From the NCBI GenBank assembly GCA_022843165.1, contig JALHOD010000021.1:1-57315 (forward strand): a stretch of 57,315 nt of DNA, given 5' to 3'. Within the stretch, counting starts at the first letter, position 1, and every line of letters begins with the position of its first letter. Positions 1 to 8,615 of this stretch are shown piece by piece. The notes beneath the pieces are model-generated. The model made no database searches and was not told the origin of the DNA. It saw nothing but the letters and a program-made list of their open reading frames with translations. Both the position numbers and the translations under genes were made by a program. The stretch comes from Pseudorhodoplanes sp. (lineage in GTDB: Bacteria > Pseudomonadota > Alphaproteobacteria > Rhizobiales > Xanthobacteraceae).

Positions 1-104
1 GGTGGCGCATAGGCATAGGGAACCGTCCGCCGCGCGCAGCCCGACGCCGCCAGCGCAACCAGCACCACCGCCATGAGACGGTTCCAACGCGTAAAACGCC
101 GCAT
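1..104 (-). CDS. Putative lipoprotein, N-terminal part only (cut by window edge)
   Basis: Reading leftward from the ATG at 104 gives an open frame that runs off the window. It starts with a short basic stretch (MRRFTRWNR), then a hydrophobic segment and the lipobox-like AASGC at about residues 19-23, followed by an Arg-rich stretch. This is the layout of a lipoprotein signal peptide with Cys23 as the lipidated residue. It is divergent from the polysaccharide co-polymerase gene, and in such clusters the outer-membrane export lipoprotein (Wza/ExoF type) is a common neighbour, so that is a reasonable guess. Only about 34 codons are visible, so the function cannot be settled here. Confidence 0.5.
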   Translation of the reverse strand, partial: MRRFTRWNRLMAVVLVALAASGCARRTVPYAYAP

Positions 105-258
105 CCTGCGAATCCGGGCGAGGGACAAAGCCAAGCCCGATTAGCGGGCTGTATGGTTAATGTTGCCTTACCCCGACATTCTGCGGCCCTGTGGGGAATT
201 AACGCTGCGGAAACCATACTCGTTAATGATCGCCGCCAACGTAAGTTTGGAGTCGGTG

Positions 259-2394
259 ATGGGTATGGGCGTCGGTTCGATCGACCGTAACGGCAATGGG
301 CGGGCAGGTGAACACAGCCTCGATTTGAGCACGCTTGGGCGGGATGTCTGGCGCAAGCGATGGTGGATTATCGGCCCCGCCTTGGCGGCTGCGGTTGCTG
401 CGATCCTGTTCGTCAACATCGCCACGCCGGTTTATCGCTCCGAGGCGCGCGTTCTGGTCGAAGGCAAGGAGAGCGTCTTCCTTCGTCCCGATGCCGAGAA
501 ATCCACCTCTTTCGACCGCCGGGAAGTGGACACCGAGGCGGTGACCAGCCAGGCGCAATTGCTGATGTCGCGCGATCTGGCGCGCCGGGTGATCAAGGAT
601 CTCAAGCTCGCCGATCTTCCGGAATTCGATCCGGTGCGCCGCGGCGTGTCGATTCCCGGCGTCATCCTCTCGCTGTTCGGTCTCGGCCGGGACAGCTTGC
701 AACTGTCGCCGGAAGACCGGGTGCTCGCGAATTATTTTGAGCGGCTGAGCGTCCTGCCGATCGACAAGTCGCGTGTCATTCAGGTCGAATTCCAGTCGCG
801 GGATCCGGAACTCGCGGCGCGCATCACCAACGCCATCGTCGATGGCTATCTCGCCATGCAGCAGGCGGCGAAGCAGGAGCAGACCCGCGCCGCCAGCCAG
901 TGGCTGTCGAACGAAATCGACAAGCTGCGGCCCAAGGTTGCGGAAGCCGAAGCCGCGGTAGAGAATTTCCGCGCCAAGGCCAACCTGTTTGTCGGCACCG
1001 GCAACGCCAATCTGGCGCAGCAGCAATTGTCCGAATTGACGACCCAGCTCTCCACTGCCCGCGCCAGCAAGGCCGAGATGGACGCCAAGGCGCGTCTGAT
1101 CCGCGATCTGCTCAAAACCAACAAACCCATCGATTCGGCCGAAGTCATCAATTCCGATCTGATCAAGCGGCTGGTCGAGCAGCGCGTCACCTTGCGCGCG
1201 CAACTGGCCGAGCAGTCCTCGACGTTGCTCGAGTTGCATCCGCGCATCCAGGAGCTCAGGGCGCAGATCAATGCGCTGGATTCGCAGACCCGCGGCGAGC
1301 TTGAGCGCATGGTCCGCAGTTTCGAGACCGACGCCCGCATCGCCGGCGCGCGCATCGAAACTCTCAATGCCGGCCTCGATCGTTTGAAGAATCAGGTCGC
1401 TGCGTCGGGCGGCCAGGAAGTGCAATTGCGCGCGCTCGAGCGCGAGGCCAAGACCCAGCGCGATCTGCTGGAATCCTATCTTGCGAAATATCGCGAGGCC
1501 TCCGCTCGCGACAGTCTGGAGGCGTCGCCCTCGGAGGCGCGCGTGATTTCACGCGCCACGCCGAACTACGTGCCGTCCTTCCCGAAAAAGATTCCCATCG
1601 TTCTGATCTCGACCCTTGCGACCGCCTTTATCGCCACGGCCTTCGTGGTGTCGGGAGCGTTGCTGGGAGAGGGAGTTACCGGGCCTGCGAGCGGCCGGCA
1701 GCCGGTACCGGCCACCGCGCCGTCGCTCTTCGGCTTCTTCCGTCGGCGGAAGACGGCGGATGCCGGCACGCCGGCAGCGCCCGCGCAGAATGTGATGGCG
1801 ATCGACGATCTGGCCAGGGCGCTGCGGCGTCTCGGCGAGGCTGGACGGCGGGTGACGGTGGTGGGAGCGGCCCGCAATGTTGGGACAACCTATACGGCGC
1901 TCGGTCTGGCGCGTGGTCTTGCGACCCAGGGCGGACGGGTGGTTCTGGTCGATCTGGCGCTGGGCGCGCCCAATCTGGCGGTGGTGTCGACTAATCCCGA
2001 TGCGCCCGGTTTGGCCGAACTGGTGCGCGGCACCGCAACCTTCGGGCAGATCGTGACGCGCGACAAGTTTTCCCGCATCCACATCGTGGCCACCGGCAAG
2101 GTGGCGGGCGAGGGCGCGGCCATCCTGTCGTCGCCGCGGCTGGTCATGGCGCTGGAAGCGCTGGCGCGGACCTACGATCATGTCGTGATCGATGCCGGCG
2201 CGGTGCCGGAAATGACGGTCGAGCCGTTGGCGCGGATTGCACCGCGCGCTGTGCTGGTGACTGCAGATATGGCGCATCCGGCCACGCAGGCTGCGCGCGA
2301 CCGGCTGATCGCCGCCGGCTTTACCGATGTCACGGTGTTTGTGGGTTCGCCACGCGGACCGGAAGCCAGACAGACGCGGCCGGCCGCGGCCTGA
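259..2394 (+). CDS. Exopolysaccharide co-polymerase, Wzz/Wzc (ExoP) family, degenerate P-loop
   Basis: Inner-membrane protein that would control chain length and export of an exopolysaccharide. From the start at 259, a cytoplasmic N-terminus leads to a first membrane segment (about residues 35-57). A long periplasmic Wzz region with heptad-like helices follows (about 60-440), then a second membrane segment (about 444-470) and a cytoplasmic ATPase-like domain (about 530-700). The P-loop region reads GAARNVGTTYTALGLA (536-551), where a Wzc P-loop would have GEGKS/T; the lysine is missing. No C-terminal tyrosine cluster is present, so tyrosine-kinase activity is doubtful. The frame opens at 160, but GGAG at 249-252 supports ATG 259 (or 265); an upstream start would add 33 residues. 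Confidence 0.85.
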   Translation: MGMGVGSIDRNGNGRAGEHSLDLSTLGRDVWRKRWWIIGPALAAAVAAILFVNIATPVYRSEARVLVEGKESVFLRPDAEKSTSFDRREVDTEAVTSQAQLLMSRDLARRVIKDLKLADLPEFDPVRRGVSIPGVILSLFGLGRDSLQLSPEDRVLANYFERLSVLPIDKSRVIQVEFQSRDPELAARITNAIVDGYLAMQQAAKQEQTRAASQWLSNEIDKLRPKVAEAEAAVENFRAKANLFVGTGNANLAQQQLSELTTQLSTARASKAEMDAKARLIRDLLKTNKPIDSAEVINSDLIKRLVEQRVTLRAQLAEQSSTLLELHPRIQELRAQINALDSQTRGELERMVRSFETDARIAGARIETLNAGLDRLKNQVAASGGQEVQLRALEREAKTQRDLLESYLAKYREASARDSLEASPSEARVISRATPNYVPSFPKKIPIVLISTLATAFIATAFVVSGALLGEGVTGPASGRQPVPATAPSLFGFFRRRKTADAGTPAAPAQNVMAIDDLARALRRLGEAGRRVTVVGAARNVGTTYTALGLARGLATQGGRVVLVDLALGAPNLAVVSTNPDAPGLAELVRGTATFGQIVTRDKFSRIHIVATGKVAGEGAAILSSPRLVMALEALARTYDHVVIDAGAVPEMTVEPLARIAPRAVLVTADMAHPATQAARDRLIAAGFTDVTVFVGSPRGPEARQTRPAAA

Positions 2395-2411
2395 CCCAAA
2401 GCGAAGAGGCG

Positions 2412-3650
2412 TCAGGCCTGTTCGCCCTCGGCCTTGCGGCCTTTGATCCTGTTCAGGACGGCGCGCGCATTATATGCGATCTGCCACAAGACAGGATTGC
2501 GCTTGATCGCGCATTTCAGCTTGAAGAAGGCTCGCAGCGGACCGGCCACCGCGCGTCCGCGCGCGGAGAGCGGCAGGATGCTGTCGAAGATCGGCTCGAA
2601 TTCCTTGCAGAAGAACGTCTTGTAGCGCGCCTCGCCCGGACCGATATCGAAACTTTCAAAGCCGCGATCGGCGCAATCGGTGATCAGGTGCTGCAGCAGG
2701 ATCAGCCCCGGACTCTGGCGCGCGTGCTCGCTGGCGGTGTGCGAATTGAAGGACGACGTGAAACGGTGGCCGTCATGAATGCCGGAGAACAGCGCCAGCA
2801 TGTCGCCGTCGCCCTCCAGCGCGTGCAGTTCGATCACCGGTTTGCCGTCGGCCAGACCGTCGTGGCAGGCGGCGCGGACAAAGTCTTCGACGCCGGGCTG
2901 AGCGAATACGTTTTCGATGCCGAGCGCGGTCAGCTTTGACGCCTTTTGCTGAAAGAATGCATTCAGCAGGCGGTCGACCTCCTCGGCGCTGGCGGCTTTG
3001 GCGTAGCGATAATCCTGGAGCTTGGCGAGCTTGCGCTCCTTGTTGCGCAGGCGGCTGCGCATGGTCGAGGAGATTTCGCGTTCGATGATCTGCGGCCCGG
3101 GCAAGCCCAGCCGCAGGATGAAGTTGTCCTCGGTGCCGGTCTGATGCGGGAGCAGGGCAAAAGGATTGGGCAGGCGGCGCCAGCTTTCCGGCTGGTTCGA
3201 CAGCATGAGGCAATCGAGCGCGGGACGCTGACGCGCCACCTCGCCGAGCGCCATGGTCATGTCGGAGGCGGTGAAGGCGCGTGCGGCGTCCGGACGCCAG
3301 GGCGCGACATTGAGGGTGGCGTGCTTGCCGCCGAAGAAGGATGCAACCTGGAGCGGTCCGAATGTGCCGCGCACCAGAGGCCACAGGAACAGCGCCGCGC
3401 CGGCCTCGTCGAAGCCGACGACGATGCAGGGCACCTGGCCCGCGGGAGCGCTGACATGCTGATGCCAGAGCCGGACCCAGTCATAGGCCTGGTAGGGGGA
3501 ATAGATGCCGCCGGCCGCGTCGAGTTCCCGCCAGTAGCGGGCGGCCTGGCCGATGTCCTGGAAAACCTCGACCCGGACCGGCCGGACGCTCAGGGCGGCG
3601 CCTGGCTTTTCGGCCGGCTCCAGATGCATCTGTCGAAGGGCGACGTTCAT
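2412..3650 (-). CDS. GNAT/FemAB-like acyltransferase (CelD/BcsL type)
   Basis: A 412-residue protein with the two-lobed GNAT fold typical of CelD-like polysaccharide biosynthesis acyltransferases. Landmarks are a basic stretch around STMRSRLRNKERKL, the core strand ALFSGIHDGHRF, and the C-terminal SFDIGPGEARYK, which resembles the acetyl-CoA-side motif of Acetyltransf_6 members. No signal peptide or membrane segment is seen, so it should act in the cytoplasm. It converges on the co-polymerase gene with a 17-base gap and sits next to a polysaccharide deacetylase, so acylation of a sugar precursor or polymer is a sensible inference. Substrate unknown. Confidence 0.75.
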   Translation of the reverse strand: MNVALRQMHLEPAEKPGAALSVRPVRVEVFQDIGQAARYWRELDAAGGIYSPYQAYDWVRLWHQHVSAPAGQVPCIVVGFDEAGAALFLWPLVRGTFGPLQVASFFGGKHATLNVAPWRPDAARAFTASDMTMALGEVARQRPALDCLMLSNQPESWRRLPNPFALLPHQTGTEDNFILRLGLPGPQIIEREISSTMRSRLRNKERKLAKLQDYRYAKAASAEEVDRLLNAFFQQKASKLTALGIENVFAQPGVEDFVRAACHDGLADGKPVIELHALEGDGDMLALFSGIHDGHRFTSSFNSHTASEHARQSPGLILLQHLITDCADRGFESFDIGPGEARYKTFFCKEFEPIFDSILPLSARGRAVAGPLRAFFKLKCAIKRNPVLWQIAYNARAVLNRIKGRKAEGEQA

Positions 3651-3740
3651 TGGGCCAGCCTGCTCCCTTGAAGGTCAGCAAGCTGGCAAACAAATCTCAA
3701 TAAACCGTTGGCATGATGCGGCGGAAATACGAGGGAATCG

Positions 3741-4799
3741 GTGTCCGGCCTGAAAAAAACCATCATCCGCGCCGGTCTGGAGACGCTGTATTTCAGCGGC
3801 GCCCATCTGGTGATGCGCCCCTTCGTGCGGGGCGTGGGCGTCATTTTGACGCTGCACCATGTCCGCCCTCCGCGTCTGGACGCCTTCCAGCCCAACCGCC
3901 TGCTCGAAGTGACCCCGGCCTTCTTCTCCGATGTGGTGAGGGGATTGCGGCGCTCGAAGATCGACATCGTGTCGCTGGACGAGATGCATCGGCGCATGAT
4001 CGAAGGCAATTTCCGCCGCCGCTTTGTCTGTCTCACCTTCGACGACGGCTACCGCGACGTCCTGCAATGGGCCTATCCGATTTTGCGAAAACACGAGGCG
4101 CCGTTTGCGCTCTATATCCCGACCAGTTTCCCGGACCGCATCGGCGAGATGTGGTGGCTTGCGCTGGAAAAGGTGATCGCTGGAAATTCCCGCGTCGGCC
4201 TTCTGATGAACGGGCGTGAGCAGAGATTCGATTGCCACACCGCGGCCGAGAAGCGCGAAGCCTACGAAGACATCTATTGGTGGCTGCGCGGCCACGACAC
4301 CGAAGAAGAGATGCGTCTCATCGTGCGCGATCTCTGTGCCCGCTACGGCGTGGACATGAAATCGCTCTGCGCCGAATTGTGCATGAGCTGGGAGGATCTG
4401 GCGGATCTGGCGAAAGACCCGCTCTGCACCATCGGCGCGCATACCGTGAATCACGTCATGCTGAAAAAGGTGCCGGAGGAGAATGCGCGCTCCGAAATGG
4501 CGATGAGCCGCTCTGTGATCGAAGCCGCGATCGGCGTGCGGCCGGAGCATCTGTCCTACCCGGTCGGCGATTCCAGCGCGGCCGGTCCGCGCGAATATGC
4601 GATCGCCGCCGAACTCGGATTCAAGACCGCGGTGACCACGAGGCCGGGCGTGCTGTTTCCCGAGCATCGCGAGCGTTTGACCGCGTTGCCGCGCATTTCG
4701 CTGAACGGCGAATACCAGCAGATGCGCTATCTGAAGGTGCTGATGTCGGGCGCCGCCACCGCCATGTGGAACGGTTTCCGCCGCGGCGAGGCCGCCTGA
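3741..4799 (+). CDS. Polysaccharide deacetylase (NodB-homology domain, CE4)
   Basis: A 352-residue protein of the carbohydrate esterase 4 family, which removes N- or O-acetyl groups from polysaccharides with a divalent metal. Visible motifs are TLHHVRP (about 38-44), the first catalytic motif TFDDGY (99-104, Asp101/Asp102) and the metal-binding GAHTVNH (232-238, His234 and His238); a later LSYPVGD resembles the third motif. No signal peptide is evident, so it may act on the cytoplasmic side or on lipid-linked precursors. The start is GTG, preceded by GAGGGA at 3731-3736. It is divergent from the acyltransferase gene, with about 90 bases between, and meets the DUF2842 gene end to end. Confidence 0.85.
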   Translation: MSGLKKTIIRAGLETLYFSGAHLVMRPFVRGVGVILTLHHVRPPRLDAFQPNRLLEVTPAFFSDVVRGLRRSKIDIVSLDEMHRRMIEGNFRRRFVCLTFDDGYRDVLQWAYPILRKHEAPFALYIPTSFPDRIGEMWWLALEKVIAGNSRVGLLMNGREQRFDCHTAAEKREAYEDIYWWLRGHDTEEEMRLIVRDLCARYGVDMKSLCAELCMSWEDLADLAKDPLCTIGAHTVNHVMLKKVPEENARSEMAMSRSVIEAAIGVRPEHLSYPVGDSSAAGPREYAIAAELGFKTAVTTRPGVLFPEHRERLTALPRISLNGEYQQMRYLKVLMSGAATAMWNGFRRGEAA

Positions 4800-5012
4800 T
4801 CACTCGCCCGCGCGCGGACGGGACATCCAGCTCACCACCGGCATGGCCGGCAGGACCCAGCCCAGGCCCGCCACCACGTAGAAGATCCAGGCGGCCAGGC
4901 TGTTGCCGGACGCGAAGGCGAATTGCGCCACCGCCATGGCGAGCAGGGTCCAGACCGTGACCAGGATCAGCAGCGCGACCGCGCCTATGAGCTTGCGTAT
5001 GCGGATCGACAT
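4800..5012 (-). CDS. DUF2842 family small membrane protein
   Basis: A 70-residue protein with a short basic N-terminus (MSIRIRKL) and two hydrophobic segments (about 8-33 and 41-60), the second ending LPAMPVVSWM. The length, the IRKLIG start and the GLGWVLPAMP core match the alphaproteobacterial DUF2842 family as I know it; no function has been assigned. Its stop directly abuts the stop of the convergent deacetylase gene. It is divergent from ctaA with about 56 bases between the starts, so the two promoters must lie very close together. Such genes often sit next to ctaA in Rhizobiales. Confidence 0.75.
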   Translation of the reverse strand: MSIRIRKLIGAVALLILVTVWTLLAMAVAQFAFASGNSLAAWIFYVVAGLGWVLPAMPVVSWMSRPRAGE

Positions 5013-5068
5013 GACGTCTTTTTGGGGTGGTGACGAGCCGGATGTGACGGCCTATATGTCCGATCCGC

Positions 5069-6163
5069 ATGGCAAACACAAATTCCGATAACGCATCCCG
5101 GCCGGCCGTTCATCGCCGCGCCATCGCCGTCTGGCTGCTGGTGGTAGCGGCCCTCGTGATCGCCACCTTGCTGGTGGGCGGCGCGACGCGGCTGACCGAA
5201 TCCGGTCTCTCCATCACCGAATGGAAGCCGGTGACTGGCGTGGTGCCGCCCGTCACCGAGGCGCAGTGGCAGATCGAGTTCGACAAATACAAGACCATCC
5301 CGCAATACCGCGAACTCAACCGCGGCATGTCGCTGTCCGAATTCAAGACCATCTTCTGGTGGGAATGGGCGCATCGCCTGCTGGGGCGGATCATCGGCCT
5401 CGCGTTCATCGCGCCGTTCCTGTTTTTCCTCTGGCGCGGCTGGGTCGAGCCCGGACTGCGCCGCCAGCTCTGGACGCTGCTGGGACTCGGTGCGCTGCAA
5501 GGCGTGGTCGGATGGTGGATGGTCTATTCCGGGCTGAGCGACCGGGTGAGCGTGTCGCAATATCGTCTGGCGTTTCACATGACGCTGGCTTGCGTGATCT
5601 ATGCCGGCATCGTCTGGACGTTGCGTGGACTGTCAGCCGAATCTGTGCCCGCCGCGCCGCCGCGTGTGCGCTGGTCCGCGGGCCTGCTGGCGGTTCTGGT
5701 GCTGCTGCAGATCTATCTGGGCGCGCTGGTGGCTGGCCTCGACGCCGGCATGACCTACAACACCTGGCCGCTGATCGACGGTGCTCTCGTCCCGTCGGCT
5801 GAGCGTCTGTGGTTTCTGGTGCCGGCCTGGCGGAATTTTTTCGAGAATGACCTGATGGTGCAGTTCGTGCACCGGATGATAGCCTATCTCCTGTGGCTGT
5901 TCGCCATCCTGCATGCCGTTGACGTGGCGCGCGCATGGCGCAAAGGCCCGATCATGACCGCCGCGATATGGATTGCGATCACGGTCACGTTGCAGGCGGC
6001 GATCGGAATTGTCACGCTGCTTTATCAGTCGCCGATCACGCTGGCGCTGCTGCATCAGGGCATGGCGATTGTCATTCTGACCATCGCCGTCGTTCATGCC
6101 CAGCGGCTGCTCCGGCGTACGCGCAGCGGCGTTCCCGGCACGAATCCGGCACTGGCGAATTAA
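5069..6163 (+). CDS. ctaA: Heme A synthase (COX15/CtaA)
   Basis: Converts heme O to heme A for the aa3-type cytochrome oxidase, acting in the inner membrane. The 364-residue product has about eight hydrophobic segments. It carries the four histidines expected as heme ligands, in WEWAHRLLG (His102), RLAFHMTLA (His170), QFVHRMIAY (His268) and LALLHQGMA (His329), and the family motifs VGGATRLTESGLSITEWKPV near residue 37 and MTYNTWPLIDG near 228. The length fits the alphaproteobacterial (type 2) family, which lacks the cysteine-pair loop of the Bacillus type. Its last codons overlap the 3' end of the convergent metY gene by four bases. Confidence 0.95.
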   Translation: MANTNSDNASRPAVHRRAIAVWLLVVAALVIATLLVGGATRLTESGLSITEWKPVTGVVPPVTEAQWQIEFDKYKTIPQYRELNRGMSLSEFKTIFWWEWAHRLLGRIIGLAFIAPFLFFLWRGWVEPGLRRQLWTLLGLGALQGVVGWWMVYSGLSDRVSVSQYRLAFHMTLACVIYAGIVWTLRGLSAESVPAAPPRVRWSAGLLAVLVLLQIYLGALVAGLDAGMTYNTWPLIDGALVPSAERLWFLVPAWRNFFENDLMVQFVHRMIAYLLWLFAILHAVDVARAWRKGPIMTAAIWIAITVTLQAAIGIVTLLYQSPITLALLHQGMAIVILTIAVVHAQRLLRRTRSGVPGTNPALAN

Positions 6164-7440
6164 TTCGCCAGCGCCTGTTCGAGATCGGCGATGATGTCGT
6201 CCTTGTCCTCGATGCCGATGGACAGCCGCACCACGTCGGGGCCAGCGCCCGCCTGTACCTTCTGGGAATCCGACAATTGTCGGTGCGTGGTCGAGGCCGG
6301 GTGGATGATCAGCGAGCGCGTGTCGCCGATATTGGCGAGATGCGAGAACAGCTTCACATTCGACACCAGTTTCACGCCGGCGTCATAACCGCCCTTCAGT
6401 CCGAAGGTGAAGACCGCGCCGGCGCCCTTGGGGACGTATTTCTTCGCCAGGTTCGCGTAGCGGTCGCCGGCGAGACCCGGATAGCTCACCCATGCGACCT
6501 GCTTGTGCGCGGCGAGCCATTCCGCGACGGCCTTGGCGTTGTCGCAATGACGCTGCATGCGCAGCGGCAAGGTTTCGATGCCGGTCAGGATCAGGAAGGC
6601 GTTGAACGGCGACAGGGCGGGACCGATGTCGCGCAGCCCGAGCACGCGGCAGGCAATGGCGAATGCGAAGTTTCCGAACGTCTCGTGCAGCACGATGCCC
6701 TGATATTCCGGACGCGGCTCCGACAGCATCGGGTAGCGGCCCTCGCGCGACCAGTTGAACGTGCCGCCGTCGACGATCAGGCCGCCGATGGAGTTGCCGT
6801 GACCGCCGAGAAATTTCGTCAGCGAGTGGACGACGATGTCGGCGCCGTGATTGATCGGATTGCAGAGATAGGGCGTTGCCAGCGTGTTGTCGACGATCAG
6901 CGGCACGCCGGCGCGCTTGGCGATGGCGGCGATGGCTTCGATGTCGGTGATGACGCCGCCGGGATTGGCGATCGATTCGATGAAGATCGCCTTGGTCTTG
7001 GGCGTGATGGCGCGCTCGAAGGTGCCGACGTCGTCCGGATCGGCCCACACAACGTTCCATCCGAAATTCTTGAAGGCATGATTGAACTGGTTGATCGAGC
7101 CGCCATAAAGCTTCTTGGAGGCGACGAACTCGTCGCCCGGCGTCATCAGGTTATGCATGACGAGCACTTGCGCGGCGTGGCCGGATGCCACCGCAAGTCC
7201 GGCGGTGCCGCCTTCGAGCGCGGCCACGCGCTCTTCCAGCACGGCGGTCGTCGGATTGCCGATGCGGGTATAGATATTGCCGAAGGTCTGCAGGCCGAAC
7301 AGCGACGCGGCATGGTCGACGTCGTCGAAGACAAATGACGTGGTTTGATAAATCGGTGTCGCGCGCGCGCCTGTGGTGGGGTCGGGCTGCGCGCCGGCAT
7401 GGATCGCGAGCGTCGAAAAGCCTGGCGTGCGTTCGGTCAT
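6160..7440 (-). CDS. metY: O-acetylhomoserine sulfhydrylase (PLP-dependent)
   Basis: Makes homocysteine from O-acetylhomoserine and sulfide, the direct sulfhydrylation route to methionine. The 426-residue length and the motifs fit the Cys/Met-metabolism PLP family: SGHAAQVLV, YTRIGNPTTAVLEERVAALE near residue 57, and the PLP lysine in HSLTKFLGGHG (Lys209). The C-terminal DTRSLIIHPASTTHRQLS is the usual carboxylate-binding region. A GAGGACC ribosome site precedes the ATG. In alphaproteobacteria such genes are often under SAM-II riboswitch control, but I could not find that motif in the upstream 240 bases. Cystathionine gamma-synthase or O-succinylhomoserine sulfhydrylase activity is less likely given the length above 420 residues. 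Confidence 0.93.
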   Translation of the reverse strand: MTERTPGFSTLAIHAGAQPDPTTGARATPIYQTTSFVFDDVDHAASLFGLQTFGNIYTRIGNPTTAVLEERVAALEGGTAGLAVASGHAAQVLVMHNLMTPGDEFVASKKLYGGSINQFNHAFKNFGWNVVWADPDDVGTFERAITPKTKAIFIESIANPGGVITDIEAIAAIAKRAGVPLIVDNTLATPYLCNPINHGADIVVHSLTKFLGGHGNSIGGLIVDGGTFNWSREGRYPMLSEPRPEYQGIVLHETFGNFAFAIACRVLGLRDIGPALSPFNAFLILTGIETLPLRMQRHCDNAKAVAEWLAAHKQVAWVSYPGLAGDRYANLAKKYVPKGAGAVFTFGLKGGYDAGVKLVSNVKLFSHLANIGDTRSLIIHPASTTHRQLSDSQKVQAGAGPDVVRLSIGIEDKDDIIADLEQALAN

Positions 7441-7683
7441 CGGGTGGTCCTCAAATGGCGGGAAGATCAGGCAATTTCTGCTGGTTTATCGAACCGGACC
7501 ATGCGGTCAAGGGCCGGGGTCGGGAGACGGGCGCGGGTTCTACGGGTGACGGCCGGTCTGGACCATGACCGGATGTCCGGATTTCTTGACCGAACCGCCG
7601 TGCAGACCGGACGTTTTTCGAAACCGTGTATTCCGGAAATAACCTGCTTTCGCGGCCGGCGCGGCTGGAAAGCCGTTCTCCCG

Positions 7684-8274
7684 CTAGGTCTGGCCGCTGT
7701 CCTTGTCGCGCTCGGCGCGATCGGTGGCATCGGTTGCGCCGCCGCTCATGGTCTGGCGATTCAGCGACATGCGCTGAACGCCCTTGCCGAGCAGCGGCGC
7801 GCGCTTAGAGGACAATGTGCGGGAATTGACGCCGATCCAGGAAATTTCCGACGACAGCCGGCCATACTCAATCTTCGGGCAGCGATTCATCACCACCTTG
7901 ATTCCGGCGGCCTCCGCCTTGGCGGCGGCTTCGTCGTTGCGGATGCCGAGCTGCATCCAGATCACTTGCGGCTTGGGCGTCAGTTTGAGGGATTCGTCGA
8001 CAATCGGCAGCGCAAATTGCGAGGCGCGGAATACATCCACCATGTCGATGGGTTCGGGAATGTCGGCGAGCCGGGCATACACCTTCTGGCCCAGAATCTG
8101 CTTGCCCTCCTGGCCGGGATTGACCGGGATCATCCGGTAGCCGCGCTCCAGCAGATATTTGAACGCAAAATAGCTCGGCCGGTTCTCCTTCGGAGAAATG
8201 CCGACCATCGCAATGGTCTTCACGGTGTTGAGAATGCCGCGGATATAGCTGTCGGGATAAGTGTCGTGATTCAT
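7684..8274 (-). CDS. CoA-binding domain protein (YccU-like)
   Basis: A 196-residue protein with a Rossmann-type CoA-binding domain of the kind seen in succinyl-CoA synthetase alpha subunits. Landmarks are KTIAMVGISPKENRPSY (about 19-35), RGYRMIPVNP, DMVDVFRAS and VIWMQLGIRNDEAAAKAEAAG, ending at the family's conserved cysteine region (MNRCPKIEYGR). About 45 residues after residue 150 are not part of the usual domain and are rich in charged and small residues. Cellular role unknown. The frame also offers an ATG at 8292, but MNHDTYPD at 8274 matches the usual N-terminus. It lies upstream of metY on the same strand with a 243-base gap, a pairing I recall from other Rhizobiales. Confidence 0.8.
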   Translation of the reverse strand: MNHDTYPDSYIRGILNTVKTIAMVGISPKENRPSYFAFKYLLERGYRMIPVNPGQEGKQILGQKVYARLADIPEPIDMVDVFRASQFALPIVDESLKLTPKPQVIWMQLGIRNDEAAAKAEAAGIKVVMNRCPKIEYGRLSSEISWIGVNSRTLSSKRAPLLGKGVQRMSLNRQTMSGGATDATDRAERDKDSGQT

Positions 8275-8369
8275 GACGTTTTTGATGTTCAACGCAACAT
8301 AGGAGCGAAGGTGTCCGCTCGAAAGGGGCGATCACGCCAATGGGAGGGGCCGACCGGAGCGGTCCGCGA

Positions 8370-8615
8370 TTAATCGCGAGCGGTCAAGGCGGTAACGGGC
8401 GAGACGGTGGCGATACCGGCGAGGATCGACATGGCCGTCGTCACGATGGCGTCGCCCAGGCAGAATGCGCCGCACGCATAGTACGGGAGAGCCAGCAGCC
8501 CCGCCGACAGCAACAATCCCGAGAGCGTGCCGATCGCGAGGATGCGGTGCGTCGTATTAGTGGGCAGCGGGAGCCGCGGAAAGGCTATGCCATGCTTCAG
8601 AGCAGCCACCGTCAT
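8370..8615 (-). CDS. Small hypothetical membrane protein
   Basis: An 81-residue product with a polar first 25 residues and two hydrophobic segments (about 26-45 and 55-72), including a Cys-containing turn (YYACGAFCLGD). I do not recognise a family. The start codon shares bases with the stop of the upstream crotonase gene (TGATG at 8613-8617), so translational coupling is likely and supports this being a real gene. What it does with the crotonase is unknown. Confidence 0.5.
   Translation of the reverse strand: MTVAALKHGIAFPRLPLPTNTTHRILAIGTLSGLLLSAGLLALPYYACGAFCLGDAIVTTAMSILAGIATVSPVTALTARD

Noticed and set aside
7441-7683. SAM-II or similar riboswitch upstream of metY
   Set aside because: Expected by analogy in alphaproteobacteria, but the conserved core and the pseudoknot pattern were not found in the minus-strand sequence. 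A covariance-model search would be decisive.
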